Positions 42,402 to 51,866 of a stretch of 64,000 nucleotides of DNA are shown here, piece after piece. The DNA lies in assembly GCF_008180195.1 (NCBI RefSeq), contig NZ_VTAV01000010.1, positions 101,427-165,426 of the forward strand. Reading direction: 5' to 3'. The notes beneath the pieces were generated by a model. The model was not told the origin of the DNA. It saw nothing but the letters and a program-made list of their open reading frames with translations, and did no database searches. Numbering within the stretch: position 1 is the first letter of the stretch; the number at the start of each line of letters is the position of its first letter. A program made the translations under genes and the position numbers. Source of the stretch: Sphingobacterium phlebotomi (GTDB taxonomy: Bacteria; Bacteroidota; Bacteroidia; Sphingobacteriales; Sphingobacteriaceae).

Positions 42402-44087
42402 ATGGATATTTTAGATTATGGCATTATGTTGCTGTTTACAGTTATTATTGTAGCAACAGGTTTGTCTTTCGGAAAAACGGGGAGCTCCATGAAGTCGTAC
42501 TTTGCGGCAGGAGGAGCCGTACCTTGGAGAATCAGTTCTCTGTCGTTGTTCATGAGCTTTTTCTCGGCGGGTACGTTTGTCGTGTGGGGATCCATAGCTT
42601 ATCAACATGGTTTTGTGGCGATTGCGATTCAAATGACCATGTGTTTGGCGGGATTCTTTGTGGGCATGTTTATTGCACCGGCTTGGCAGAAATCCCGTGC
42701 ACTGACAGCAGCAGAATTTGTATCGCGCCGGTTGGGTGTCAGCGTCCAAAAATTCTATAGTTACCTTATTCTTTTAATTTCCTTGATGTATACAGGTGCT
42801 TTTCTTTATCCTGTCGCAAAAATTATTAATGTATCAACTGGTTTTTCTATTGAAGCTTGTATCGTGGTATTGGGTGTGCTCATTATCTTGTATACAGTAG
42901 TTGGGGGGCTGTGGGGCGTGATGATCACCGACGTTGTTCAATTTATTGTATTGACGGCTGCGGTTGTTATTGTTGTGCCGTTGGCTTTCGACCGTATAGG
43001 AGGTGTGGGGGAATTTTTTAAAAATGCGCCTCCCGACTTTTTCAATATAGTGAACGAGGAATATTCCTGGCTGTTTCTGTTGGCATTTGCTATTTACAAT
43101 GGAATATTTATCGGAGGGAATTGGGCTTATGTGCAGCGCTACACGACTGTAGACAGTCCCAAATCGGCCAGTAAAGTGGGGTATTTGTTTGCCGGCCTTT
43201 ATCTTATTAGTCCTTTTATATGGATGTTGCCTCCGATGATCTACAGGTTCGTAAACCCCGACCTGTCGGGCCTGGAAAATGAAGGGGCGTATTTAATGAT
43301 GTGCAAGGAAGTTTTGCCCAAAGGGCTTATCGGATTGATGCTGGGCGGCATGGTTTTCGCAACGGCAAGTTCGGTTAATACGACGTTGAATTTGGCAGCA
43401 GCAGTGTTTACGAACGATTTGTATAAATCTGTTCGACCTACTACCAAACCGAAACAATTGATGTTTGTTGCTAAAACTGCAGTCATAATATTTGGCATTG
43501 TCACGATCTTGGTCGCTCTAATGGTGCCATCAGCCGGAGGGATTGTAGAGATTGTACTGAGTGTTGGCGCGGTAACAGGCTGTTCACTTTACGGACCACC
43601 GATATGGGCATTGTTTTCCAAGCACCACACGGGACGTTCCATTCTTTGGTGTACTATTTTAGGGCTGGCCATCAATGTATATTTTAAATTTCTACATCCT
43701 TTGTTGACCGGCATCTCGTTAGGTAGGGCAGAAGAGATGTTGGCAGGCGCAGTTACCCCTTTTGCGTTGTTAGTGGGATACGAGGTATGGGCAAGAAGCA
43801 GAAAGGGAATTGCTCGAGATTATATATATTATAAGGAAGAGCAACAGCGTATTGCAAATCGGCCAGAAGAGGAAGATACGGAACAGCAGAGCAGCGAAGA
43901 ACAAAACCGCTATGGCCTAAAAGTTTTAGCGCGTACAATGGCTATTACAGCATTCATTTTTATGGTGCTGGCACTTATCGCAGATCATAAGGCATTATGG
44001 ATTACCTTATCAATTGGTATTATCGTAGGGCTAGGGGCTTTGTCAATTTTTCGATACACAAACAAAAAAGTAAAGGCGGACCAATAG
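42402..44087 (+). CDS. Sodium:solute symporter (SSS family)
   Basis: A 561-residue inner membrane protein with about 13-14 hydrophobic helices. SSS features include SYFAAGGAVPWRISSLSLFMSFFSAG near the N-terminus and LYTVVGGLWGVMITDVVQF at about residue 165. It should import the breakdown product of this operon with sodium. Its last codons are the left arm of the terminator at 44065, which confirms it as the final gene. Confidence 0.92.
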   Translation: MDILDYGIMLLFTVIIVATGLSFGKTGSSMKSYFAAGGAVPWRISSLSLFMSFFSAGTFVVWGSIAYQHGFVAIAIQMTMCLAGFFVGMFIAPAWQKSRALTAAEFVSRRLGVSVQKFYSYLILLISLMYTGAFLYPVAKIINVSTGFSIEACIVVLGVLIILYTVVGGLWGVMITDVVQFIVLTAAVVIVVPLAFDRIGGVGEFFKNAPPDFFNIVNEEYSWLFLLAFAIYNGIFIGGNWAYVQRYTTVDSPKSASKVGYLFAGLYLISPFIWMLPPMIYRFVNPDLSGLENEGAYLMMCKEVLPKGLIGLMLGGMVFATASSVNTTLNLAAAVFTNDLYKSVRPTTKPKQLMFVAKTAVIIFGIVTILVALMVPSAGGIVEIVLSVGAVTGCSLYGPPIWALFSKHHTGRSILWCTILGLAINVYFKFLHPLLTGISLGRAEEMLAGAVTPFALLVGYEVWARSRKGIARDYIYYKEEQQRIANRPEEEDTEQQSSEEQNRYGLKVLARTMAITAFIFMVLALIADHKALWITLSIGIIVGLGALSIFRYTNKKVKADQ

Positions 44088-44103
44088 TCTGCCTTTACTT
44101 TTT
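44065..44103. terminator. Bidirectional terminator between convergent genes
   Basis: A 17-bp stem, AAAAAGTAAAGGCGGAC (44065-44081) and GTCTGCCTTTACTTTTT (44087-44103), with one G-T mismatch and loop CAATA. It ends in T5 on both strands and serves both the symporter gene and the leftward lipoprotein gene. Confidence 0.9.
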
Positions 44104-44120
44104 CATTGATTTTATAATCC

Positions 44121-44939
44121 TTATTCTGCAGAAAGCGTAATTTTTCTTTCTACAGAAACATTATCACCGGTTACGGCATTTCCATCTTTGTCAACAAGAG
44201 TCAGTTTAAATGTATTTTCACCCATTGGAAGATTCAATACTTCGTAAGGCACCCATTGGTCCAATGTGAATTCTTGTCCGTTGATGTTGGCTTTAACCTT
44301 GTTGCCATCTGCACCTAAAGAACCATTAACAATGAAAAAGTCTAAGAGTAAAGATTTTGTATCTTCCCCTTTGTATTCACCTTTTGGACGGCTATAGAAT
44401 AATGCAACTTCTCCTGGCTCTGGCAGTTCTTCAATTTTAGCATCTGCCGTAATTTTAAATTTCACAAGTTTGGAAGCATCGTTTGTTTTGATAGACTCAT
44501 GGAACGAGCGTGATAAAAACGACATCAAATAGTGCTCGGAGTTAAGGGCGACCGTCACGCTATGTTCAGGCTTATACAACGCCGCATAAGGCGCATTATC
44601 TAAAATGAAATGGATATGCTGTCCGTCATGCGAGTTTGCCATGTGATGGTCATGCTCTGTCTGTGCGGTCAGTTCAAAATTGTCAACATTATATTTAACG
44701 GTAACTTTTGCGGAATCTGCGCCAACTTTTTCAGCTGTAATCGACGCGATTTCCAATGTTGCTCCCGGAAACTCCTTCGCATGCGCTAAAGGATTTACGG
44801 CAATACTTCCAACAGAGTCAGCTAAAGCTGTAGTATCCTGCGTTTCACCATCTGTATTTTTTGTCGTTGGATTACATGCCACAAGTGTTGCTGATGCAGC
44901 AACAAATGCTAAGGCAGTTTTCAAATTGGTCATTTTCAT
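44121..44939 (-). CDS. Conserved lipoprotein of unknown function
   Basis: A 272-residue lipoprotein (lipobox LVAC, Cys22). The mature protein has a beta-rich region with a His-rich patch (EHDHHMANSHDGQHIHF) that could bind metal, and a FKLTLVDKDGNAVTGD C-terminal region typical of small Ig-like folds. Similar proteins in Sphingobacteriaceae are often labelled phosphopeptide-binding, but I see no motif for that. A -7 element sits at 44994-44987, so it is probably monocistronic. Confidence 0.7.
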   Translation of the reverse strand: MKMTNLKTALAFVAASATLVACNPTTKNTDGETQDTTALADSVGSIAVNPLAHAKEFPGATLEIASITAEKVGADSAKVTVKYNVDNFELTAQTEHDHHMANSHDGQHIHFILDNAPYAALYKPEHSVTVALNSEHYLMSFLSRSFHESIKTNDASKLVKFKITADAKIEELPEPGEVALFYSRPKGEYKGEDTKSLLLDFFIVNGSLGADGNKVKANINGQEFTLDQWVPYEVLNLPMGENTFKLTLVDKDGNAVTGDNVSVERKITLSAE

Positions 44940-44986
44940 ACCTTTTGATTTAATTATTTTTATGATTTACTATTTGTGTTAATGAA

Positions 44987-44994
44987 CAAATATA
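44987..44994 (-). promoter_or_regulatory. -7 element of the His-rich lipoprotein gene
   Basis: Minus-strand TATATTTG matches TAnnTTTG, 47 nt before the start codon. The -33 region would fall in the 3' end of hemL and is not convincing. Confidence 0.4.
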
Positions 44995-45010
44995 ATGGAA
45001 AAAAGTTTTA

Positions 45011-46327
45011 TTATGCATAAACGGAATCTAGTGCGATCTTGATCGCTTCGATAGTCTGGTTGAGATCATCCTGCGTGTGTGCACTGGAAATGAACCCGAC
45101 TTCGTATCCTGACGGACCGAAGTATATGCCTTGATTCAGGAGTGAACGGTGCATCACTTTATATTTTTCCATCGAAAGTGGATCGATTTCGTCTGCGCGT
45201 TTGATCGTTTTTTGATCTGTAAAGGCGAACCAAAAGATAGAGCCAACCGTGAAAATCTGAACGGCATAGTTTTTAAGATCTATATAAGCGCGTATGGCAT
45301 CTACAAAACTTCTCGTTTTCTCTTCTTGTTTGGTGTAAAAATCTGGCTCTGCTAATATGCGGAGAGCTGCAATTCCTGCAGACATCGCTACGGGATTTCC
45401 AGATAGCGTGCCCGCTTGGTAGACACCTCCATCAGGTGAGATCTGTGCCATTAGTTCTTTAGAAGCTCCGTATGCGCCAACGGGCATACCTCCCCCAATA
45501 ATCTTTCCGTAGGTAATAATATCGGGTTGTATATCATAGTAGCGTGCAGCTCCTTCAAATCCTAAGCGAAAGCCAGTGATTACTTCATCGAAAATGAGTA
45601 AAGTACCGTGTTCCTGTGTAATTTGGCGTAAGAAATGGATATAATCCTGATCTTGGATTAATAGACCGTTGTTCGCTGGAATACCTTCTATTATAATCGC
45701 TGCAATTTGATCGGGAAATGTAGAAAAAACTTCTTCCAGAGCTTGTTTGTCATTTAATGCAATGACAATAGTTTCATCAGCAAATGCTTTAGGCACACCT
45801 GCGGACGACGTTTCGCCAAAGGTAACTAATCCAGAGCCGGCTTTGACTAACAGCGAATCGGAGTGCCCATGATAACAGCCGTCGAATTTTACAATCTTAT
45901 CTCTTTTAGTGGCTCCCCTAGCCAAACGGATAGCGGACATAACTGCTTCTGTACCCGAACTGACAAAGCGAATTTTTTCAATGTATTGGTTATTCGTTAA
46001 AATTAATTCAGCTAACTCGTTTTCCAATCGAGTAGGTGCACCAAAACTTAACCCTTTGTCTAACTGCTGAGCTACCGCTTCCCGTACCTTATCATGGTTG
46101 TGTCCTAAAATCAGCGGACCCCACGAACAGCAATAATCAATGAATTCATTACCATCGGCATCCCATATTCGGGATTTATCGCCCCGTTCAATAAAAAGCG
46201 GCGTACCATATACTGATTTAAATGCCCGTACGGGAGAATTTACACCTCCCGGGAAATAGTTTTTTGCCTGTTCAAAAAGTTCGGCGGATTTTTTACGTGA
46301 AATATCTTGTAATTGTGTCATTGTCAT
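45011..46327 (-). CDS. hemL: Glutamate-1-semialdehyde 2,1-aminomutase
   Basis: Converts glutamate-1-semialdehyde to 5-aminolevulinate with PLP. Family features include FPGGVNSPVRAF, SSGTEAVMSAIRLARG, GCYHGHSDSLLVKAGSG, FDEVITGFR and the PLP lysine in YGKIIGGGMPVGAYG (about residue 270). The length is about 438. ATG 46327 is chosen because it overlaps the hemB stop by 4 bp (ATGA); a start at 46339 would also be in frame. Last gene of the hemCD-hemB-hemL run. Confidence 0.96.
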   Translation of the reverse strand: MTMTQLQDISRKKSAELFEQAKNYFPGGVNSPVRAFKSVYGTPLFIERGDKSRIWDADGNEFIDYCCSWGPLILGHNHDKVREAVAQQLDKGLSFGAPTRLENELAELILTNNQYIEKIRFVSSGTEAVMSAIRLARGATKRDKIVKFDGCYHGHSDSLLVKAGSGLVTFGETSSAGVPKAFADETIVIALNDKQALEEVFSTFPDQIAAIIIEGIPANNGLLIQDQDYIHFLRQITQEHGTLLIFDEVITGFRLGFEGAARYYDIQPDIITYGKIIGGGMPVGAYGASKELMAQISPDGGVYQAGTLSGNPVAMSAGIAALRILAEPDFYTKQEEKTRSFVDAIRAYIDLKNYAVQIFTVGSIFWFAFTDQKTIKRADEIDPLSMEKYKVMHRSLLNQGIYFGPSGYEVGFISSAHTQDDLNQTIEAIKIALDSVYA

Positions 46328-47301
46328 ATTTTTAACCACCCCCTTTCTAGTACCTCTTTTGCATGGTAGGTGAGAATGGAGGTCGCGCCAGCGCGACGGA
46401 AACTCATTAATGTTTCCATAATAGCACGTTCCTCATCCAGCCAGCCATTGTTAATAGCGGCTTTCAGCATAGCGTACTCTCCTGAAACATTGTAGGCGGC
46501 AATAGGTAAGTCAAAATTATCGTGTAATAATTTAATGATGTCCAAATAAGGAAGTCCAGGTTTAACCATCAGGAAGTCGGCACCTTCTTGGGCATCCAAT
46601 TGTGCTTCAATAAGTGCTTCCCGTGAGTTAGCAGGATTCATCTGATAAGTTTTTTTATCGCCTGCTTTTGGTGCGGAATTAAGGGCGTCCCGAAAAGGGC
46701 CATAAAAAGCCGAAGCATATTTTGCGGTGTAAGACATTAGTGAAACGTGCGAAAATCCATTCTCATCGAGCACTTGACGGATATAACCAATGCGGCCGTC
46801 CATCATGTCTGAAGGAGCGATAATGTCTGCGCCCGCTTCTGCATGAGCAAGCGCCATTTTCCCTAAAATAACTAAGGTTTCATCATTCAGAATAGTACCA
46901 TTCTCGACAATTCCGTCGTGTCCGTCAGAGCTGTAAGGATCCATCGCTACATCCGTTACCACACAGGCGTCTGGGAAATTCTTCTTTACCTCATCGATAG
47001 CTGTTAAATATAGATTGCCCTTTTGATAACTTACAGTAGCATATTTATCTTTAAGCGAGTCGTTAATATTGGGAAAGAGGTCGAATGCATATAGCCCGAG
47101 TTTCATACAGCTTTCCACCTCGCGCAATAGGTTGTCAATAGAATACCGATAAATCCCCGGCATGGAAGAAACTTCCGTTTTCTGATTTTGTCCCTCTACA
47201 ATGAATAGGGGGAAAATAAGATTGGCGGGCGTAATGTGATGCTCCTGAACCATATCCCGAATAACCGCGGATTTTCTATTTCTTCTTGGACGATGCAACA
47301 T
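46324..47301 (-). CDS. hemB: Delta-aminolevulinic acid dehydratase (porphobilinogen synthase)
   Basis: Condenses two 5-aminolevulinates to porphobilinogen. Present are the two lysines (SLMSYTAKYAS and FLMVKPG; the second is the Schiff-base lysine). The metal site reads VVTDVAMDPYSSDGHDG with Asp in place of the usual cysteine triad, so it should be the magnesium/potassium-type rather than the zinc-type enzyme. ATG 47301 (MLHRPRRNRKS) is the usual family start; 47334 would overlap hemCD by 8 bp. It is coupled to hemL. Confidence 0.96.
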   Translation of the reverse strand: MLHRPRRNRKSAVIRDMVQEHHITPANLIFPLFIVEGQNQKTEVSSMPGIYRYSIDNLLREVESCMKLGLYAFDLFPNINDSLKDKYATVSYQKGNLYLTAIDEVKKNFPDACVVTDVAMDPYSSDGHDGIVENGTILNDETLVILGKMALAHAEAGADIIAPSDMMDGRIGYIRQVLDENGFSHVSLMSYTAKYASAFYGPFRDALNSAPKAGDKKTYQMNPANSREALIEAQLDAQEGADFLMVKPGLPYLDIIKLLHDNFDLPIAAYNVSGEYAMLKAAINNGWLDEERAIMETLMSFRRAGATSILTYHAKEVLERGWLKI

Positions 47302-47326
47302 TTTGTAGATATTAATATTTAGATGA

Positions 47327-48919
47327 TTATTCAAAGTCCAATCCGAAAATTGCTTCGGATAGGCCTATTTCATCAGGTGTGAAAGGAAGTGTGTAGTTTA
47401 ATCCCATCATCTCTATTGCCTTAGCAGTAGAATGGCCAATACAAATAATTTTCTGTCCGGGGTCAATGAGATTTTCTTGGAAATAGGCTTCTACATTACT
47501 CGGACTTGTGAAAATTAGCACTTCTGCATTGGTTTTACCTACATTTTCTTGTAAAACTGTTTCATAGAAAGGCATATCAATAACTTTCGTATTGGGCGTA
47601 AGGGCATTTTGTATAGACATTAAAGAATCTTTCGCCCGGGGAATGAAGACCGTTTGGCCATCGACAAGTTTAGCAAATTCTTTTGCAATATCTTCTGTCT
47701 TGATGCCTAAGTTATCGCCGGAAAAATCAGCTATACGACCATATTTACGTAACGCATCTTCCGAACCTCTACCTAATACGGCGAGTTTTGTCTTTTTTAA
47801 AATCCAGGGATCTAATTTGAAGAAATGGTCAATAGCATTTTTGCTGTTAAAGAAAATCCAATCCGCACGTTTTAGGATAAAAGAATCCAACTTATTGATC
47901 GTTGGATATATCTTGATTAACGAACGTGCATCCACTTGAATGTTATGTTTTGACAAATAACGGCCTAAGTAAGAGTTTTCGTCTAAGTCGCGCGTGATGA
48001 AAACACTAGTGGGTAGTTTTCTTTCTTTTTGAAACTTAGCGAAAATCCGATCGGCCATACCACCTGTGGTTTCAGCTCGTATATATAGGCGATTCGGAAA
48101 ATCTTCATTGTCTTCCGCGATGGACGTCCAGGCTTCGAACTGTCCATCTTCCGTTTCACGACAATAACAACCTAAAGGAGCATGGCAACCTGCGTCAAAT
48201 AGATTCAGTACTTTTCGTTCTACTCCGATGATGTTTGCGACTTTTTTATCGTGTATTTTCTGTAAAAGATCAAACAATTCTTTATCTGCTTCACGAATCT
48301 GTACGGCCAACACACCCTGTGCGGGAGCAGGAATTACCTCGATAGGTGGTATCTCTTCCAGATGAAAGTCTGACAAATCCATCTCCAAGCGGGCGATGCC
48401 AGCTTTTGCTAAAACGATAGCATCATACTTTTCATCGCGCAGTTTCTGAATACGTGTTTGCAAGTTACCTCGTAGGTCGGTAAATTCTAAGTCTGGGCGT
48501 AACGATAATAATTGAGCTTTACGTCGATTGGATGATGTACCGACAGATGCATTGTGTTTCAGAGACAGTCTTTTTTTAATATCAACACAATCCTTGTGGA
48601 CAATCAACAGTTCCGATGGATCTTCCCGCTCAGATACCGCCGCAATGACTAGTCCGGGAGGATTGACGGTTGGCAAGTCTTTGTGAGAGTGAACAGCCAA
48701 ATCTATTTGCCCTGTAAATAATTCTTCTTCTAGTTCTTTGGTGAAGAATCCTTTCCCCTCTAACTTGTCCAGCCGTAAATGCTGAATGATATCCCCCTGG
48801 GTTTTGATGATTTTTAATTCGGATTCTACGCCAATTTCAGCCAACCTTGTTTTGATAAACTCTGCCTGCCATAATGCCAGTTGACTACCCCTAGTTCCAA
48901 TGATAAGTTTTCTGTTCAC
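47327..48919 (-). CDS. hemCD: Fused hydroxymethylbilane synthase / uroporphyrinogen-III synthase
   Basis: A 530-residue fusion covering two consecutive steps to uroporphyrinogen III. Residues 1 to about 300 are HemC: IGTRGSQLALWQAEFI, TQGD, HSHKDLPT, GNLQTRIQKL, and the dipyrromethane-cofactor cysteine in DAGCHAPLGCYC. Residues about 305-530 resemble HemD: VFITRDLDENSYLGRYL, WIFFNSKNAIDHFF, FTSPSNVEAYF, CIGHSTAKAIE. Such fusions occur in Sphingobacteria. HemD is always diverged, so that half is assigned by position and pattern. It starts 110 bp after the hemA stop and a -7 candidate (TAAATTTG) lies at 48961-48954. Confidence 0.95.
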   Translation of the reverse strand: MNRKLIIGTRGSQLALWQAEFIKTRLAEIGVESELKIIKTQGDIIQHLRLDKLEGKGFFTKELEEELFTGQIDLAVHSHKDLPTVNPPGLVIAAVSEREDPSELLIVHKDCVDIKKRLSLKHNASVGTSSNRRKAQLLSLRPDLEFTDLRGNLQTRIQKLRDEKYDAIVLAKAGIARLEMDLSDFHLEEIPPIEVIPAPAQGVLAVQIREADKELFDLLQKIHDKKVANIIGVERKVLNLFDAGCHAPLGCYCRETEDGQFEAWTSIAEDNEDFPNRLYIRAETTGGMADRIFAKFQKERKLPTSVFITRDLDENSYLGRYLSKHNIQVDARSLIKIYPTINKLDSFILKRADWIFFNSKNAIDHFFKLDPWILKKTKLAVLGRGSEDALRKYGRIADFSGDNLGIKTEDIAKEFAKLVDGQTVFIPRAKDSLMSIQNALTPNTKVIDMPFYETVLQENVGKTNAEVLIFTSPSNVEAYFQENLIDPGQKIICIGHSTAKAIEMMGLNYTLPFTPDEIGLSEAIFGLDFE

Positions 48920-49029
48920 TGTCTACTGCTGCTTTAATAGTTGAAGATGAGCACAAATTTAACCAAATAGCTATACAATCCCGACTGTCTTTGTCAGAAT
49001 TATGGTATATTTTGTATCTTAAATGACTA

Positions 49030-50271
49030 TTAGTTGATTTCTGTCTGAGAATTTTTAACCAAAATCTCTTTGGCCATGACCATAGGTACTTTGATATATT
49101 TTTTTTCCATGTAACTGATCACCTTTTCCAATACTTCGCGTGCTTGAGGATCGAGATTTTGAAGATCTTGCGCAAACACCTCATTTAGGGCAAAGGATCG
49201 AATCTCTTTGATTTTTTCAGGTACTTCGCGCATAGCAACTTCGACACGACGTTGCTTGACAATTGGTAAAAACTCTTGGATATTTTGTTGGATAATAGCA
49301 TCGGCATTTTCCAACTCTGCGTAGCGGTCTTGCTTGTTTTTCTCAGCAATCGCTTGTAGACTGCTGACTTCGATATAATGTATAGGGAATTGTGCTACTA
49401 CTTCCGCATCGATATCATTTGGAATCGCTAAATCAACAACTACTTTTTTGTCTGTCTCTCCATGGAGGAGAGATTTGTAAAGGTTTATATCAATGATCGC
49501 CTCAGGCGAACCTGTGCAAACAATCATCACATCGAATCCTTTTTTATAATGTGCTAATTCCGATAACGAATGGGCTTCAGCATTCAGTTCCCGGGCTAAT
49601 TTCTGCGCATTTTTCAATGTGCGGTTAAAAACCACAAAATTTGAGTGTTGATGTTTTTTCAGATATTTAGCCAGGTTTTGGTTAGTTTCTCCTGAGCCGA
49701 TAACTAAAATTCTAGGATTTGCCGGTAGTTTCGTCTCTTTAAGTTTGCGATAAGCTAATGAAACGACGGAAATTGGATTACGGGAAATATTTGTATAAGT
49801 GTATACTTCCTTAGCTGTTTTGACTAAACGATCCATAACCAAGCGCAAATAATCGCCTGTAAAACCTGCTGTTCGGCATCTTTCATATGCACGGCGTACT
49901 TGAGCCAAAATTTCCTTTTCGCCAACAACCAAACTTTCAAGTGAGCAAGACATACGGAAAAGATGGTTCAACGCATCCATACCAGAATAGCGTGTCACCT
50001 GCCCTAAATAGCATTGCAGACGCTCTGCAGGAACGCAGAAGTTCATCTTTTGCATGAAATTGGCAACAAACTCATCGCTCAGCTCATGGCCACCACAAAA
50101 TACAAATTCCACACGGTTACAAGTTGCGATATAGAAAATCTCAGGAATATCCAACGTAGTCTTCAGATTAACTAAGCGATCTTCTAACTCTTCGTTGCAG
50201 ATGACCAAATTCCCCAAGTCTTTTAATTCGACATGCTTGTGGGTAAATGCTATTACTTTTAAATTCTTCAA
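49030..50271 (-). CDS. hemA: Glutamyl-tRNA reductase
   Basis: Reduces glutamyl-tRNA to glutamate-1-semialdehyde with NADPH, the committed step of C5 heme synthesis. The catalytic cysteine is Cys51 in ATCNRVEF. Also visible are the family stretch GMDALNHLFRMSCSLESLVVGEKEILAQV, the NADPH-binding ILVIGSGETNQNLA, and a C-terminal dimerisation helix. The length of 413 is normal. A promoter lies at 50304-50338. With hemL in the same window, the C5 route is complete. Confidence 0.96.
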   Translation of the reverse strand: MKNLKVIAFTHKHVELKDLGNLVICNEELEDRLVNLKTTLDIPEIFYIATCNRVEFVFCGGHELSDEFVANFMQKMNFCVPAERLQCYLGQVTRYSGMDALNHLFRMSCSLESLVVGEKEILAQVRRAYERCRTAGFTGDYLRLVMDRLVKTAKEVYTYTNISRNPISVVSLAYRKLKETKLPANPRILVIGSGETNQNLAKYLKKHQHSNFVVFNRTLKNAQKLARELNAEAHSLSELAHYKKGFDVMIVCTGSPEAIIDINLYKSLLHGETDKKVVVDLAIPNDIDAEVVAQFPIHYIEVSSLQAIAEKNKQDRYAELENADAIIQQNIQEFLPIVKQRRVEVAMREVPEKIKEIRSFALNEVFAQDLQNLDPQAREVLEKVISYMEKKYIKVPMVMAKEILVKNSQTEIN

Positions 50272-50303
50272 AGCCTAGATCTTGCTCAATATTTTTATCC
50301 TTG

Positions 50304-50338
50304 CAAATGTAGAGTAAAAGCCCTTGCTTTCTGTCAAA
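50304..50338 (-). promoter_or_regulatory. Promoter of the hem genes
   Basis: Minus strand: TTTG (50338-50335), 23 nt, TACATTTG (50311-50304). The -7 element is exact and the spacing slightly long. Start site near 50298, about 27 nt before hemA. Confidence 0.55.
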
Positions 50339-50512
50339 AATCTGTCAATACAATGAATTTAGAATGGTTTTAAATAGTGTTAATTTTTTGTTAAATATGT
50401 TGATTTATAGTTTGTTGTGTTTTTTTTGTTTTGCTGATGTGATTAGAATCATAAATTCGAATGGTGATAAGTGAGATAGGTCATTAATTTTTTCTCCGGA
50501 ATTTTACTCCAT

Positions 50513-51160
50513 TTAGGGTCGATTTGGACGGTGAGAAATAAAATGATCCTTTAATTTGTCTAGTCCAATGTTTTCTTCCGGTTTGTCTAGTTCATAACGC
50601 CACACTTTTGTTTCTAAAAGGTCATCATTTTCTTTGGAATGGATGAGGTCAAGCGGTTTCACACGAAACTCCTTATGTAAAGGGGGTGTTGCATTATGTA
50701 ATGACATACTTGAACGAAGGACTTGTATTTCGAAGTTTGGCCATTTACCAACGTTCGCGAAATTTGCAGAATAAAACTGAACGAAATCTCTAGCCAATAT
50801 CTTGTCCGCGAATATTCCTGTGCGCTTTGTGCCGTTAATTTCGTTTGCGACTATCAAAATATCATAGGAAGTATGGTTGATAAAATAGAATTTGGCAAGA
50901 CCATCTTTTTGTTCTCCTGTTATGCCGAGGTAAATTCCACGTTCTACAAAAGGAGCATTAGGAATTGCTGTTTTTGTTTCTACCTCGTCATCATCGCGAC
51001 GCATATTGCCATGCACCAATGTAATCTTATTCATAGGGACGGGGATTTCGAAACCAGAATCATCCGTTACACCCACAATATCGTTGTTATGAAAAGAAGT
51101 GATATGTCCTTCAATAGGTTCGTCAACAAAGCGAACAAAATCTCCAATTTTAAATTTCAT
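50513..51160 (-). CDS. DUF2027-family protein without an Smr domain
   Basis: A 215-residue cytoplasmic protein. It starts MKFKIGDFVRFVDEPIEGHI, an SH3/KOW-like beta start (KVGD-V-FV), and continues into a DUF2027-like core (GIYLGITGEQKDGLAKFYFIN, VQFYSANFANV). Family members in Bacteroidota usually run to about 350 residues and end in a MutS2-type Smr nuclease domain. Here the protein stops at about 215 with no Smr motif in any downstream frame I can see. It is 4 bp from aat on the same strand, so probably co-transcribed. Confidence 0.7.
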   Translation of the reverse strand: MKFKIGDFVRFVDEPIEGHITSFHNNDIVGVTDDSGFEIPVPMNKITLVHGNMRRDDDEVETKTAIPNAPFVERGIYLGITGEQKDGLAKFYFINHTSYDILIVANEINGTKRTGIFADKILARDFVQFYSANFANVGKWPNFEIQVLRSSMSLHNATPPLHKEFRVKPLDLIHSKENDDLLETKVWRYELDKPEENIGLDKLKDHFISHRPNRP

Positions 51161-51164
51161 CTAA

Positions 51165-51842
51165 TTATTTATTGATAAGTGTTATGTTTTTAGCAAACGG
51201 TTTAACTTTTTGTTCTTGTAGAAGTTCATAATAAGCGAAACCGGAAATGAACTTTGCGCCCAAAGAAGTTAAATGTTCACTGTGTATTTGGCAATCAATT
51301 AATTCGAAATTAAATTGTTGACAAAGATAAATTAATGCCAGTTTAGAGGCATTGGAAGCAAGTGAAAACATACTTTCGCCACAAAATATCGACCCAATCT
51401 GTACACCGTAAAGTCCACCAACAAGCATCCCGTTTTCGTCGTATGTTTCTATGCTATGCGCATACCCCAATTTATGTAGACGGATATAGGCTGCCTGCAT
51501 ATCCATCGTAATCCATGTTCCTTGCTGATCCTTTCGCGTAGTGGTTGCACACATGCCGATGACTTCCGAGAAAGCTGTGTTATGTGTTGTGCGAAAGGGA
51601 GAATTGCGTATAAATTGGCGCATACTCTTTGTTATTTTCAGTTCCTTCGGATCGAGTATAAAACGTTCATGCGGTGCATACCACAAAATAGGTGTTTCAT
51701 CAGAAAACCACGGAAAAATACCATGTTGATAGGCCAACAACAGTCGCTCAGCACTTAAATCCCCTCCAATGGCAAGTAAGCCATCATCATCTGCAAGAGA
51801 AGGATGAGGAAAGATGAGACGATCATCCAAAGAATAAGGCAT
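51165..51842 (-). CDS. aat: Leucyl/phenylalanyl-tRNA--protein transferase
   Basis: Adds Leu or Phe to proteins with basic N-termini (N-end rule). Motifs: FPHPSLADDDGLLAIGGDLS, LLLAYQHGIFPWF, ILWYAPHERF, TWITMDMQAAYIRLHKLGYAHS, GGLYGVQIGSIFCGESMFS, LIDCQIHSEHLTSLGA. At 225 residues the length is normal. It lies between rbfA (24 bp upstream) and the DUF2027 gene. Confidence 0.96.
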   Translation of the reverse strand: MPYSLDDRLIFPHPSLADDDGLLAIGGDLSAERLLLAYQHGIFPWFSDETPILWYAPHERFILDPKELKITKSMRQFIRNSPFRTTHNTAFSEVIGMCATTTRKDQQGTWITMDMQAAYIRLHKLGYAHSIETYDENGMLVGGLYGVQIGSIFCGESMFSLASNASKLALIYLCQQFNFELIDCQIHSEHLTSLGAKFISGFAYYELLQEQKVKPFAKNITLINK

Positions 51843-51866
51843 AATGGATGTGTAATAAACAGTCGA

